Assembly: GCA_021796235.1 (NCBI GenBank) | Contig: JAJYOJ010000003.1 | Span: 33,402 to 97,401 of the forward strand | DNA length: 64,000 bases | Source: a bacterium | Lineage (GTDB): Bacteria > Patescibacteriota > Microgenomatia > UBA1406 > GWC2-37-13 | Direction: 5' to 3' | Shown: piece after piece, positions 41,607-49,763 of the stretch | Numbering within the stretch: position 1 is the first letter of the stretch | Layout: every line of letters starts with the position of its first letter | The notes under the pieces: model-generated | Seen by the model: the letters and a program-made list of their open reading frames with translations, nothing else | Database searches by the model: none | What the model was told of the DNA's origin: nothing | Position numbers and translations under genes: made by a program

Positions 41607-42470
41607 ATGCCATTTTATTTTTTTGCGTGGATAGGAGCAGTTGCATCAGGATTAATTGTTATTACTGCTAAACTGACAAGTAAGCATTCAATATCTAATC
41701 CATGGCTTTTTAATTTTTTATTAGTCACCGTTACATTATTTTTCACAATACCATTCGCAATAGTTTTCCACGCGGGTATACCTAGAAGCTGGACTCCAAT
41801 CTTTCTTGCTGCAGTCTTTTCTACATTATTCAATATCTTATGGATATTTTCAACCTACTCGCTGGATGTTTCAGTCCTGACGCCCTTATTTAACTTTAGG
41901 GGAGTTTTTGCGCTTTTAATAGGAACAGCATTTCTAGGTGAAAGGTTAACTTTACAGCAATTGTTTTTTGCAGTAATTATTCTAATTGCTGGGATATTTA
42001 CTTCAATGGATGAAAAATTTAGTTTGAGATCTTTTTTTAAGCGATCTATTGCAATAGGACTTCTTACAGTGTTCTTCTTAGCCATAAACAACGCTTTTAT
42101 TAAAGTTTCACTTCAGAAAAATACACTTTGGACCAATAATTTTTGGATAGCAATATTTAATATTTTTTTTCTTATTCCAACGGTTTCATTATTTCAGAAA
42201 GATCTCAAAAGATTAAGAATAAAGCAGATCCTACCAATTGGCGTCATGGGAATATTCTCAACGATTACAGAATTTTCAGCAAATGTAGCGTATGGTGTTA
42301 ATTTAGGAATAACGTCGCTAATTATGAATACGCCATTTTCAATGATACTAGCTTTTTTGTTTTCTATTTTTGCCCCAAAACTTCTCGAAAAACACTCGAT
42401 AAAAGTCTATGCAATACGGTTTACGGCAACTGCAGTAATGATTATTGCTGCCCTAAAGATTGTGAGTTAA
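41607..42470 (+). CDS. EamA/DMT-superfamily transporter
   Basis: Integral membrane protein of 287 residues with about ten hydrophobic helices arranged as two EamA repeats; the first repeat ends LLIGTAFLGERLTLQQ, the second half includes SLIMNTPFSMILAFLFSIF. Substrate unknown; in glycan clusters such proteins may move lipid-linked sugars or metabolites. Confidence 0.78.
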   Translation: MPFYFFAWIGAVASGLIVITAKLTSKHSISNPWLFNFLLVTVTLFFTIPFAIVFHAGIPRSWTPIFLAAVFSTLFNILWIFSTYSLDVSVLTPLFNFRGVFALLIGTAFLGERLTLQQLFFAVIILIAGIFTSMDEKFSLRSFFKRSIAIGLLTVFFLAINNAFIKVSLQKNTLWTNNFWIAIFNIFFLIPTVSLFQKDLKRLRIKQILPIGVMGIFSTITEFSANVAYGVNLGITSLIMNTPFSMILAFLFSIFAPKLLEKHSIKVYAIRFTATAVMIIAALKIVS

Positions 42471-42488
42471 ACATTATTTAATAATAAG

Positions 42489-43619
42489 GTGAAAATTAAA
42501 ATTAGGATATTTTTTATTGATTTTGTAAGTAAATTATATAAGACGATTTTTAAGCCTATATTTTTCCTTATTGATCCCGAAAAAGTGCACGAATCGATTA
42601 GCAGCGCAGGTGAATTTTTTGGAAAGGTTTCTTTTGTCAAAAGGACTACTGGTAGTGTATTCAAGGTCAAAGACAGGAGCCTTGAACAGTCGATTGCAGG
42701 CATAGATTTTAAATCGCCGGTTGGATTGGCGGCAGGCTTTGATTACGAGGCAAAACTTACACAATTCCTTCCAGCTTTGGGTTTCGGTTTTGAAACAGTA
42801 GGGACGATAACCAATAGTTCCTATGAAGGGAATCCGAAACCTCTGCTTGGCCGCTTACCCCGCTCGCGTTCCCTTATGGTCAATAAAGGATTCAAAAATT
42901 TAGGCGCCAAAAAAACAATAGAAAAACTTGAGAAGTTAAAGTTTGATATTCCAATCGGAATAAGTATTGGTCGGACAAACTCAAGAAAGTTGATAACCCA
43001 GCAAGAGAGCGTTGAGGATGTTGTAAACGCGTTTACATTATTCGAAAAATCATCTGTTAATAATTCCTATTACGAGTTAAATATAAGCTGTCCAAATTTA
43101 TTTGGTGAGATTAGTTTTTATCCGAAGAAAAACCTTCGCGGATTATTAACTGAGATTGAGAAACTTCGCTTAAAAAAGCCGATATTTATTAAGATGCCGA
43201 TTGAAAAAACTGATACGGAGGTTCTGGAAATGTTAGATGTTATTGCCAACTTTTCCATAAAAGGGATTATTTTTGGTAATCTGCAAAAAAACAGAAAAGA
43301 TCCGGCCCTAAACGTTGGAGAAGTAGAAAAATTTAAAGTTGGTAATTTTAGCGGTAAACCAACCGAAAAGCGATCGAATGAACTTATAAAACTCGCTTAT
43401 AAAAAGTATAAAAAAAAGCTGGTCATTATCGGCTGCGGAGGAATTTTTTCAGCTGAAGACGCTTATCAAAAAATTAGACTTGGAGCGTCACTGGTTCAAC
43501 TGATCACTGGACTTATTTTCCGGGGACCGCAGCTGGTATCTGAAATAAATCTTGACCTCATTAAATTATTAAAAAGAGATGGATTTAAAAATATTTCTGA
43601 AGCTTCAGGTTCGGTATAA
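42489..43619 (+). CDS. pyrD: Dihydroorotate dehydrogenase, class 2-like with active-site cysteine
   Basis: FMN enzyme of pyrimidine synthesis. The GTG start gives 376 residues with the membrane-associating N-terminal extension of class 2 (IDPEKVHESISSAG). SPVGLAAGFDYEAK, TVGTITNSSYEGNPKP and IIGCGGIFSAEDAYQKI are conserved. The base position reads NISCPN, with Cys as in class 1 enzymes, where class 2 normally has Ser (NxSSPN). No other pyrimidine gene is nearby. Confidence 0.88.
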   Translation: MKIKIRIFFIDFVSKLYKTIFKPIFFLIDPEKVHESISSAGEFFGKVSFVKRTTGSVFKVKDRSLEQSIAGIDFKSPVGLAAGFDYEAKLTQFLPALGFGFETVGTITNSSYEGNPKPLLGRLPRSRSLMVNKGFKNLGAKKTIEKLEKLKFDIPIGISIGRTNSRKLITQQESVEDVVNAFTLFEKSSVNNSYYELNISCPNLFGEISFYPKKNLRGLLTEIEKLRLKKPIFIKMPIEKTDTEVLEMLDVIANFSIKGIIFGNLQKNRKDPALNVGEVEKFKVGNFSGKPTEKRSNELIKLAYKKYKKKLVIIGCGGIFSAEDAYQKIRLGASLVQLITGLIFRGPQLVSEINLDLIKLLKRDGFKNISEASGSV

Positions 43620-43620
43620 T
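43615..43620 (+). promoter_or_regulatory. Leaderless-type promoter of GT4 gene
   Basis: Perfect TATAAT overlapping the pyrD stop codon (TAA), 6 nt before ATG 43627. Supports the start at 43627 rather than an in-frame upstream ATG. Confidence 0.5.
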
Positions 43621-43626
43621 TATGTA

Positions 43627-44769
43627 ATGTTTGACAAGCTAAAAATAGCCATTGTTTATGACTGGATTGACAAGTGGGGAGGAGTAGAGCGAGTTTTATT
43701 GGAACTTCATGAGATGTTTCCCAGGGCTGAATTTTTTACTTCCTATTATGACAAAGATAAAGCCAGATGGGCAGAGGGAATAAAAATTAATACCTCATTT
43801 ATCCAAAAACTACCAGACTTTATCCGCAAAAATAGAGTTTTTTCTTTACCTTTTTATCCGTTTGCCTTTGAGTCCTTCGATTTTTCTGACTATGATCTGG
43901 TTATTTCCGTTACATCTTCGTTTGCGAAAAGTATCATTACCAAACCAGACACAGTGCATATTTGTTATCTCCTTACGCCGACTAGATTTTTATGGATCAG
44001 TCCCGATAGTTATTTTAAAAGTTCCTTATTTAACCTGTATGTTTCTTACCTTAAAAAATGGGATTTGGTAGCAGCGCAAAGATCAGACTACATTGTTTCC
44101 ATAGCAAAAACCGTTGCGGAACGTTGCAAAAAGTATTATAAACGGGAATCAGAGGTTATATATCCGCCGTTTGACTTGGATTATTGGAATAACATAAAAT
44201 CAAAGATCAAAAATCACAGATCAAAACCGCAGTTTAAAAGCCAAAAATATTTTCTGGTTGTTTCTAGATTAGAACCATATAAAAAAGTCGACTATGTAAT
44301 CAAGACATTTAATAAACGTAAAGACAGTTTGATTGTTGTCGGGACAGGCACCCAGGAAAATTATTTAAAAGGTAGCGCCAAAAAAAATATCATATTTATG
44401 AAGAACATAACTGATGAAGAATTAGCGGTTTTGTATAGAAATGCAAAAGCTCTTATTATGCCGCAAGAAGAAGATTTTGGCTATGTCGCTTTGGAAGCAC
44501 AGTTTTTTGGTTGCCCAATCGTATCATATCAAAAAGGTGGGGCAACTGAAACAATTGAATTAGAAAAAACTGGGTTATTCTTTGCCAATCAGTCCGAACG
44601 ATCACTCAGGGGCGCTCTTGCAAGATTTGAAAAGATAGAATACAATATTAAGGCGCAGTACAAAAGGATAGGACATCTCAATGTTGAAATGTTTGATAAA
44701 AAGGTTTTTAGGAACAGTTTTTACGATTTTATAAACTCAAATTTTAAAGTTCAAATTTCAAATCTATGA
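43627..44769 (+). CDS. Glycosyltransferase family 4
   Basis: GT-B enzyme of 380 residues. Acceptor-side motif YDWIDKWGGVERVLLELH, CYLLTPTRFLW, then VVSRLEPYKKVDYVI and the EX7E region PQEEDFGYVALEAQFFG followed by GGATETI. Two stretches derive from dispersed repeats: KSKIKNHRSKPQFKSQ (about 195-210) and the C-terminus NSNFKVQISNL. Overlaps manC by 4 bp. Confidence 0.88.
   Translation: MFDKLKIAIVYDWIDKWGGVERVLLELHEMFPRAEFFTSYYDKDKARWAEGIKINTSFIQKLPDFIRKNRVFSLPFYPFAFESFDFSDYDLVISVTSSFAKSIITKPDTVHICYLLTPTRFLWISPDSYFKSSLFNLYVSYLKKWDLVAAQRSDYIVSIAKTVAERCKKYYKRESEVIYPPFDLDYWNNIKSKIKNHRSKPQFKSQKYFLVVSRLEPYKKVDYVIKTFNKRKDSLIVVGTGTQENYLKGSAKKNIIFMKNITDEELAVLYRNAKALIMPQEEDFGYVALEAQFFGCPIVSYQKGGATETIELEKTGLFFANQSERSLRGALARFEKIEYNIKAQYKRIGHLNVEMFDKKVFRNSFYDFINSNFKVQISNL
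44197..44226 (+). repeat. Dispersed short repeat inside GT4 gene
   Basis: Three approximate units AAATCAAAG-ATCAAAAATC-ACAGATCAAA, encoding a Lys/Ser-rich loop between the two GT-B halves. Confidence 0.5.
44733..44765 (+). repeat. Dispersed short repeat at GT4/manC junction
   Basis: AACTCAAATTTT-AAAGTTCAAATTTC-AAATCT forms the last codons of the GT4 gene and runs up to the manC ATG, so the C-terminal residues of GT4 are repeat-derived. Confidence 0.5.
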
Positions 44770-45851
44770 AAGCTGTAATTTTTGCCGGGGGATCTGGAAC
44801 AAGATTGTGGCCACTGTCTCGAAAAAAATCCCCCAAACAATTCGAAAAGATTGTTGGTGATAAATCAACTGTCCAGCTTGCCGTAGATCGTCTAATTCCA
44901 CTTTTTCAGTCGAAAGACATCTTTATAGCTACAAACACTGCTTATAAAAATATCATTAGGCAACAACTTCCCAAAATCCCGGAAAAGAATCTACTTTTTG
45001 AACCGGAGAAAAAAGACGTCGGACCTGCAATCGCTCTAGTCATGGGAATGTTTCGAAGAGATAACCCGGACGAACCAGTTGTAATCCTTTGGAGTGATCA
45101 CTTGGTAAAAAAAGTCAGTCATTTCCAGAAAATTTTAAGTGTTGCTGATGAATACGTACAAAAAAACCCAAAAAAAATTGTGTTTATCGCCCATAAGCCG
45201 CGTTACGCGAGCGTTAATCTTGGATATATCCATCTCGGGACCAAAGTCCAGGAAAAAAACGGAATAGGCTTCTTTGCATTTCAGGGATTTAAATATAAAC
45301 CTGATGGAGACCTGGCGGAAAAATTTTTCAACTCCGGCGAGTATGCCTGGAATTTGGGGTATTTCGTGACAACGCCGCGCTTTATTTGTGAGGAATTTGC
45401 GCGGTTAGCGCCTGAAGTTTACAATAATAGCGAAAAGATCCTGGAGCATTTCGGCAAAAAAGATTTTAATCAAACTCTGATAAAATACTACTCTAAGTTT
45501 GAAAGTATAAACTTCGACAACGCAATCCTCGAGAAATTAAATAAAGAAGATGCGGAGGTCATAACCGAAGATATAGGCTGGAGTGATATTGGTGCCTGGG
45601 AGTCTTTAAAGGAGGCTCTGGAAAATCATCCCTATGAAAATGTAATCAGAGGAAAAGTTTATCTCGAATATGTACGGGATTCATTATTATATAACTACGA
45701 AGATAAAAAGCTCATGGTCGGGATTGACCTGGATGGACTTATTATTGTCAATACTGGCGACGTGTTGCTAGTCGCCAAAAAAACGTCTGTTCCTAAAATT
45801 AAAAAACTGGTGGAAAGTTTTGAGGGAACAAAAAATGAAAAATTGATTTAG
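44766..45851 (+). CDS. manC: Mannose-1-phosphate guanylyltransferase
   Basis: Makes GDP-mannose from mannose-1-phosphate and GTP. 361 residues covering the nucleotidyltransferase domain: VIFAGGSGTRLWPLSRKKSPKQF (split into two blocks GGSGTRLWPLSR and SPKQF), EPEKKDVGPAI, EYAWNLGYF and EDIGWSDIGAW. No PMI domain is fused, so it is the monofunctional form. Feeds GDP-mannose to the neighbouring GT4 enzymes by inference. Confidence 0.92.
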   Translation: MKAVIFAGGSGTRLWPLSRKKSPKQFEKIVGDKSTVQLAVDRLIPLFQSKDIFIATNTAYKNIIRQQLPKIPEKNLLFEPEKKDVGPAIALVMGMFRRDNPDEPVVILWSDHLVKKVSHFQKILSVADEYVQKNPKKIVFIAHKPRYASVNLGYIHLGTKVQEKNGIGFFAFQGFKYKPDGDLAEKFFNSGEYAWNLGYFVTTPRFICEEFARLAPEVYNNSEKILEHFGKKDFNQTLIKYYSKFESINFDNAILEKLNKEDAEVITEDIGWSDIGAWESLKEALENHPYENVIRGKVYLEYVRDSLLYNYEDKKLMVGIDLDGLIIVNTGDVLLVAKKTSVPKIKKLVESFEGTKNEKLI

Positions 45852-45861
45852 TTAAATAAGA

Positions 45862-46485
45862 ATGAAACGAATTATTGACATCGTAGGAGCTTTAATTTTA
45901 CTAATAATTTTTTCGCCCGTTTGCTTAATTACGGCAATTGCTATAAAGCTGGATTCTGACGGTCCGGTTTTAGCCGATGTACCCGAGCGTGTGGGACAGT
46001 ATGGGAAAAAATTCAAAATGTTCAAATTTCGATCGATGATAGTTAACGCCCACTTTCTTCTCCGTCACCAACCTAAATTTAGACATCTATTTGAGGAATA
46101 TAAAAAGGGAAGTTATAAACTGCGTAATGACCCAAGGGTTACAAAGGTTGGCAAATTTTTACGTAAACACTCAATCGACGAAATACCCCAGCTTGTCAAC
46201 GTTCTAAAAGGCGATATGAGTTTGGTCGGGCCGCGGGCTTACTATCCAGATGAGCTGAACGACCAACAGAAAAAATTCCCTCATACCCAAAAACTGGTAA
46301 CTAAGGTGTTGACAGTCAAACCTGGAATTACCGGCTTATGGCAGGTAACAGGCCGTTCTGAGATAGAGTTTGACAAAAGGATTGCAATTGATGCAAAATA
46401 TGTAGATAATATGGCTTTGCCATCGGATTTAAAAATTATGCTTAAAACTCCTTGGGTTATGATTACAGGAGAAGGAGCGGTTTAA
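45862..46485 (+). CDS. Polyprenyl-phosphate sugar-1-phosphate transferase (WbaP/PglC type)
   Basis: Small monotopic phosphoglycosyl transferase of 207 residues that primes a surface glycan on undecaprenyl phosphate. One N-terminal membrane segment (DIVGALILLIIFSPVCL), then KMFKFRSM, the catalytic region KVGKFLRKHSIDEIPQLVNV with its Asp-Glu pair, GDMSLVGPRAYYP and KPGITGLWQVTGR. It is the second initiating enzyme in the window, besides the WecA-type one. Confidence 0.92.
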   Translation: MKRIIDIVGALILLIIFSPVCLITAIAIKLDSDGPVLADVPERVGQYGKKFKMFKFRSMIVNAHFLLRHQPKFRHLFEEYKKGSYKLRNDPRVTKVGKFLRKHSIDEIPQLVNVLKGDMSLVGPRAYYPDELNDQQKKFPHTQKLVTKVLTVKPGITGLWQVTGRSEIEFDKRIAIDAKYVDNMALPSDLKIMLKTPWVMITGEGAV

Positions 46486-46487
46486 AT

Positions 46488-48323
46488 ATGAAATATACAA
46501 ACAAAAAACTGTGGTTATTAAGAGGCTTGATTATTCTAGTAATTCTTGTTCTGTTATTTATTGTAAGGCCGGTTCTTGACATAAAAAGCAAGGCAAGCGC
46601 AATGTTGGCTTCAGCCCGTTTATTACGGACTGATTTTACAAAAAACGATATCGATCTTTTAAACTCGGATCTCAATAGTTTTCAGGCAAAATATACCGAT
46701 TTTGAAAAAAGTGCGCAAGGCATCTATTGGGTTTCGATAATACCTTATGTGTCAGATTTCAAAAATGGTGTTGAAGCTGGTCATTATTTAGTTTTGGCAG
46801 CCAAAGAAGCAGTAACGGCGATCACTCCTTATGCTGATCTTATTGGTTTTAAAAAAGGCGAAGCCTCGTTTTTGCAAAAATCAGCTCAAGATCGTTTACA
46901 AACAGCCGTTCTAACGCTTGACAAAGTCTTAGGCAACATAGATTCGATATCCGAGGATATTCACCAGGCACAGATTCGTTTTGATAAAATTGACCCAGGT
47001 CGTTACCCGGGAAAAATTGGGAATACTTTAGTCGGTGAGCGGATAGCCAATATTAAAGAACAATTTGACGGCATTGCGTCGCTTTTTGTCAACGCAAAAC
47101 CTCTGATCAAGAGCCTACCAGAGATGCTCGGCAAGAATAAAGAAAAAACCTATCTTATTCTTTTTCAAGACGATAAGGAACTTCGGGCTACCGGCGGATT
47201 TTTGACTGCCTACGGCGTATTTACAGTCAAAGACGGCAAGATATCGATTGAGAGATCAGAAGATATTTATTCACTTGATAATAGTATCGCAGTTCATCCA
47301 ACGGCTCCAAGCCAAATTTTGACCTATCACAAAAATGTGAATAAATTTTATATCCGTGATAGCAACTTGTCGCCTGATTTGCCGACGTCGGTAGCGCTGT
47401 TTAATTCTCTTTACAAAAATAGCAGCGAGAAGGTTAAATATGACGGCATTATTACAATTGATTCACAAGTGTTGGTTGACATGCTCACAATTTTTGGCGA
47501 TACTGAGGCCGATGGAATTATTTTTTCGGCAAACAAAACGCCGGAATGCAACTGCGCCCAGGTTTTATACCGCCTGTTTGATCTGGTAGATCGACCGGTC
47601 AATTACGTCAAAACTAATAGAAAAGGCATATTAGGCGATCTTATGTATGCTCTATTTTATAAAGCGATTGGTTTTTCTCCCACGCGGTACTGGGGTACAT
47701 TGACACAGCAGATGTTTAAAAATCTTCAGGAAAAACATATCCTAGTTTACTTTGTTGATCCAGCGCTCGAGGATTCTATAAAGAAGCTCAACTTTGGTGG
47801 AACAATTAATAATTATAGCGGAGATTACCTGGACGTTGTCAATGTCAACTTTGCTGGTGCGAAGTCAAACTTATTCACCACAGAAACAATTACCTCACAA
47901 GCGACATCTGATAACGGAAAGATTACAAAAAATGTTACGGTCGAGTTTAGAAACCCCTATCCGCAATCAGATTGTAATTTGGAGAGGGGCGGTTTGTGCT
48001 TAAACGCACCTCTGCGCAATTGGATTAGGGTTTATGTTCCGCAGGGTTCGAAACTTGGCAGTTTCCAGGGTTCCTTAATGCCAGTTAAAACCTACGATGA
48101 ATTGGGAAAAACAGTTTTTGAAGGATTCGTTATTGTCTATCCAGAAGGGAAAGCCGAGGTAAAGCTGAGCTATACTCTCCCGGCTTCAATTGCAACGAAT
48201 AATTACAGTATAATGCTGGAAAAACAAGCCGGTACTGATAACCAAAAGTGGATTGTTTCACTAGACGGGAAAACACTTTACGATAACAACTTGGATGTAG
48301 ACGAGATAATTAAAGCAAACTAG
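46488..48323 (+). CDS. DUF4012 cell-envelope protein
   Basis: 611 residues from ATG 46488 (the frame from 46452 overlaps the sugar transferase). One N-terminal membrane helix (about 9-27), then a helical region and the DUF4012 core with LILFQDDKELRATGGFLTAY and YDGIITIDSQVLVDML. Found widely in Actinobacteria and CPR next to glycan genes, with a proposed link to cell-surface polymer attachment that remains unproven. The C-terminal part resembles a beta-sandwich. It abuts the hydrolase gene. Confidence 0.82.
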   Translation: MKYTNKKLWLLRGLIILVILVLLFIVRPVLDIKSKASAMLASARLLRTDFTKNDIDLLNSDLNSFQAKYTDFEKSAQGIYWVSIIPYVSDFKNGVEAGHYLVLAAKEAVTAITPYADLIGFKKGEASFLQKSAQDRLQTAVLTLDKVLGNIDSISEDIHQAQIRFDKIDPGRYPGKIGNTLVGERIANIKEQFDGIASLFVNAKPLIKSLPEMLGKNKEKTYLILFQDDKELRATGGFLTAYGVFTVKDGKISIERSEDIYSLDNSIAVHPTAPSQILTYHKNVNKFYIRDSNLSPDLPTSVALFNSLYKNSSEKVKYDGIITIDSQVLVDMLTIFGDTEADGIIFSANKTPECNCAQVLYRLFDLVDRPVNYVKTNRKGILGDLMYALFYKAIGFSPTRYWGTLTQQMFKNLQEKHILVYFVDPALEDSIKKLNFGGTINNYSGDYLDVVNVNFAGAKSNLFTTETITSQATSDNGKITKNVTVEFRNPYPQSDCNLERGGLCLNAPLRNWIRVYVPQGSKLGSFQGSLMPVKTYDELGKTVFEGFVIVYPEGKAEVKLSYTLPASIATNNYSIMLEKQAGTDNQKWIVSLDGKTLYDNNLDVDEIIKAN

Positions 48324-49220
48324 ATGAAATTGGTTTCTTTTAAGACAGAAGATAAGCTTGAACTACCAGGTTTTCTTTATGAGCCTGGACATAAAACCGA
48401 TAAAATAGCAATTTTTCTTCACGGTAACGGTAGCTCCTCAGTTATTTATGATGTTGACCTGATGAATGAAATAGGCGCTGCATTAAATAAAAAAAATCTA
48501 GCTTTTTTTCCATTCAATAATAGAGGTTCAGGTTATATAAAAAGCTTTCACTTAAAAGAGAACGGTGAAGACAAAAGAATAAAAATGGGAACAACTTACG
48601 AACTCATAAAGGACTGCGTCATCGATATTGATGGTGCGATAAAGTTTCTCAAAGCTTTAAACTACAAAGATTTTTATCTGATCGGTATATCGACGGGTGC
48701 CAACAAGATTGTTGTTTATAATTACTACAAACAGGATAATAATATATCAAAATATATCCTTCTATCAGGCGGCGACGATACTGGTTTGTATTTCCAGGCT
48801 ATGACGGGGAAAAAGTTCAAATCTACGCTGCTACGCTGCAAAGAAGAAGTAAATAAAGGGAATGGCGCGCAGCTTGTGCCACGGACTATTACAACCGAGA
48901 TTATGTCTTACCAATCGCTTTATGACACTATAAATCCCGACGGTGACTATAATATTTTTCCTTTTAATGAATATATCAATAATCTAAATCTCTCAAAAAA
49001 ACAATTATTTAAGGAATATAAAAAAATTGCTAAGCCGACTTTAATAATTTACGGGGAATTAGACGAATATTGTTACGGAGACGTCCCAAGCTGCCTGGCA
49101 ATCCTGCAAAAAGAAAGTTCCGATCTAAAGTTATTCACATTTAAGCTGATAAAAGGCGCGGATCACGGATTCAATGGTTATGAAAAAAAATTAGCAAAAA
49201 GCATTGCCGATTGGATATAA
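48324..49220 (+). CDS. Alpha/beta hydrolase
   Basis: Cytoplasmic hydrolase-fold protein of 298 residues. Oxyanion-hole region FLHGNGSSSVI, nucleophile elbow GISTGAN (Ser about 117), likely acid Asp in IYGELDEYCYG, and His in KGADHGFNG. Closest in layout to DUF1749-like esterases. The ATG directly follows the DUF4012 stop. Substrate unknown. Confidence 0.8.
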   Translation: MKLVSFKTEDKLELPGFLYEPGHKTDKIAIFLHGNGSSSVIYDVDLMNEIGAALNKKNLAFFPFNNRGSGYIKSFHLKENGEDKRIKMGTTYELIKDCVIDIDGAIKFLKALNYKDFYLIGISTGANKIVVYNYYKQDNNISKYILLSGGDDTGLYFQAMTGKKFKSTLLRCKEEVNKGNGAQLVPRTITTEIMSYQSLYDTINPDGDYNIFPFNEYINNLNLSKKQLFKEYKKIAKPTLIIYGELDEYCYGDVPSCLAILQKESSDLKLFTFKLIKGADHGFNGYEKKLAKSIADWI

Positions 49221-49221
49221 T
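49216..49221 (+). promoter_or_regulatory. Leaderless-type promoter of recO
   Basis: Perfect TATAAT inside the last codons of the hydrolase gene, 6 nt before ATG 49228. Decides the recO start over an in-frame ATG at 49204. Confidence 0.5.
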
Positions 49222-49227
49222 CGAAAG

Positions 49228-49755
49228 ATGCCCAAAACAATCAAAACGGAATCAATAGTTCTCCGGAAAAGAAATCTTCCTAATAAAGACATTATTATCA
49301 CACTATTCACCGCCGAGTTAGGAAAAATTAACGTTTTTGGCAAAGGAATAAAAAAAATTACCAGTCGCAGACTGCCAAATACTCAAACAGGCAATCTTGT
49401 TGACACAATCCTTTATAAAAAAGATGATAGATTTTATTTACAGGAAACTAGATTGATATCGGGCTTTACCAATATCAAGGACAAAACTGATAAAATAAAT
49501 TACCTTTACTTAGTCCTTTTTGTGGTTGAGAGGCTCGCCCCAGAAGGACAGTATGAAAAAACACTTTACACCGAAATTAAAAGATTTCTGGTTGATCTAT
49601 CTAGGGCTGAAGTTCCAGATGTGTCATTATTGGCGAAATATCTCAATAGAATTCTCATGATTCTGGGCTATAATCACGAACCATTACCACTTTCCGATGT
49701 CTACTCTACAATAGAGGGAATTATCGATGAAAAACTGCCGGCTTTTGATATATAA
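49228..49755 (+). CDS. recO: DNA repair protein RecO, short form
   Basis: Mediator of RecA loading. 175 residues from ATG 49228: the OB-fold N-terminus IVLRKRNLPNKDIIITLFTAELG and KGIKKITSRRLPNTQTG match RecO, and a helical part follows (YLVLFVVERLAPEGQ, ILMILGYNHEPL). Normal RecO is about 240 residues; the C-terminal end with the zinc-finger region present in many homologues is missing. Confidence 0.82.
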   Translation: MPKTIKTESIVLRKRNLPNKDIIITLFTAELGKINVFGKGIKKITSRRLPNTQTGNLVDTILYKKDDRFYLQETRLISGFTNIKDKTDKINYLYLVLFVVERLAPEGQYEKTLYTEIKRFLVDLSRAEVPDVSLLAKYLNRILMILGYNHEPLPLSDVYSTIEGIIDEKLPAFDI

Positions 49756-49756
49756 T
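49751..49756 (+). promoter_or_regulatory. Leaderless-type promoter of glyS
   Basis: Perfect TATAAT overlapping the recO stop codon, 7 nt before ATG 49764. Confidence 0.5.
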
Positions 49757-49763
49757 CTTTAAT

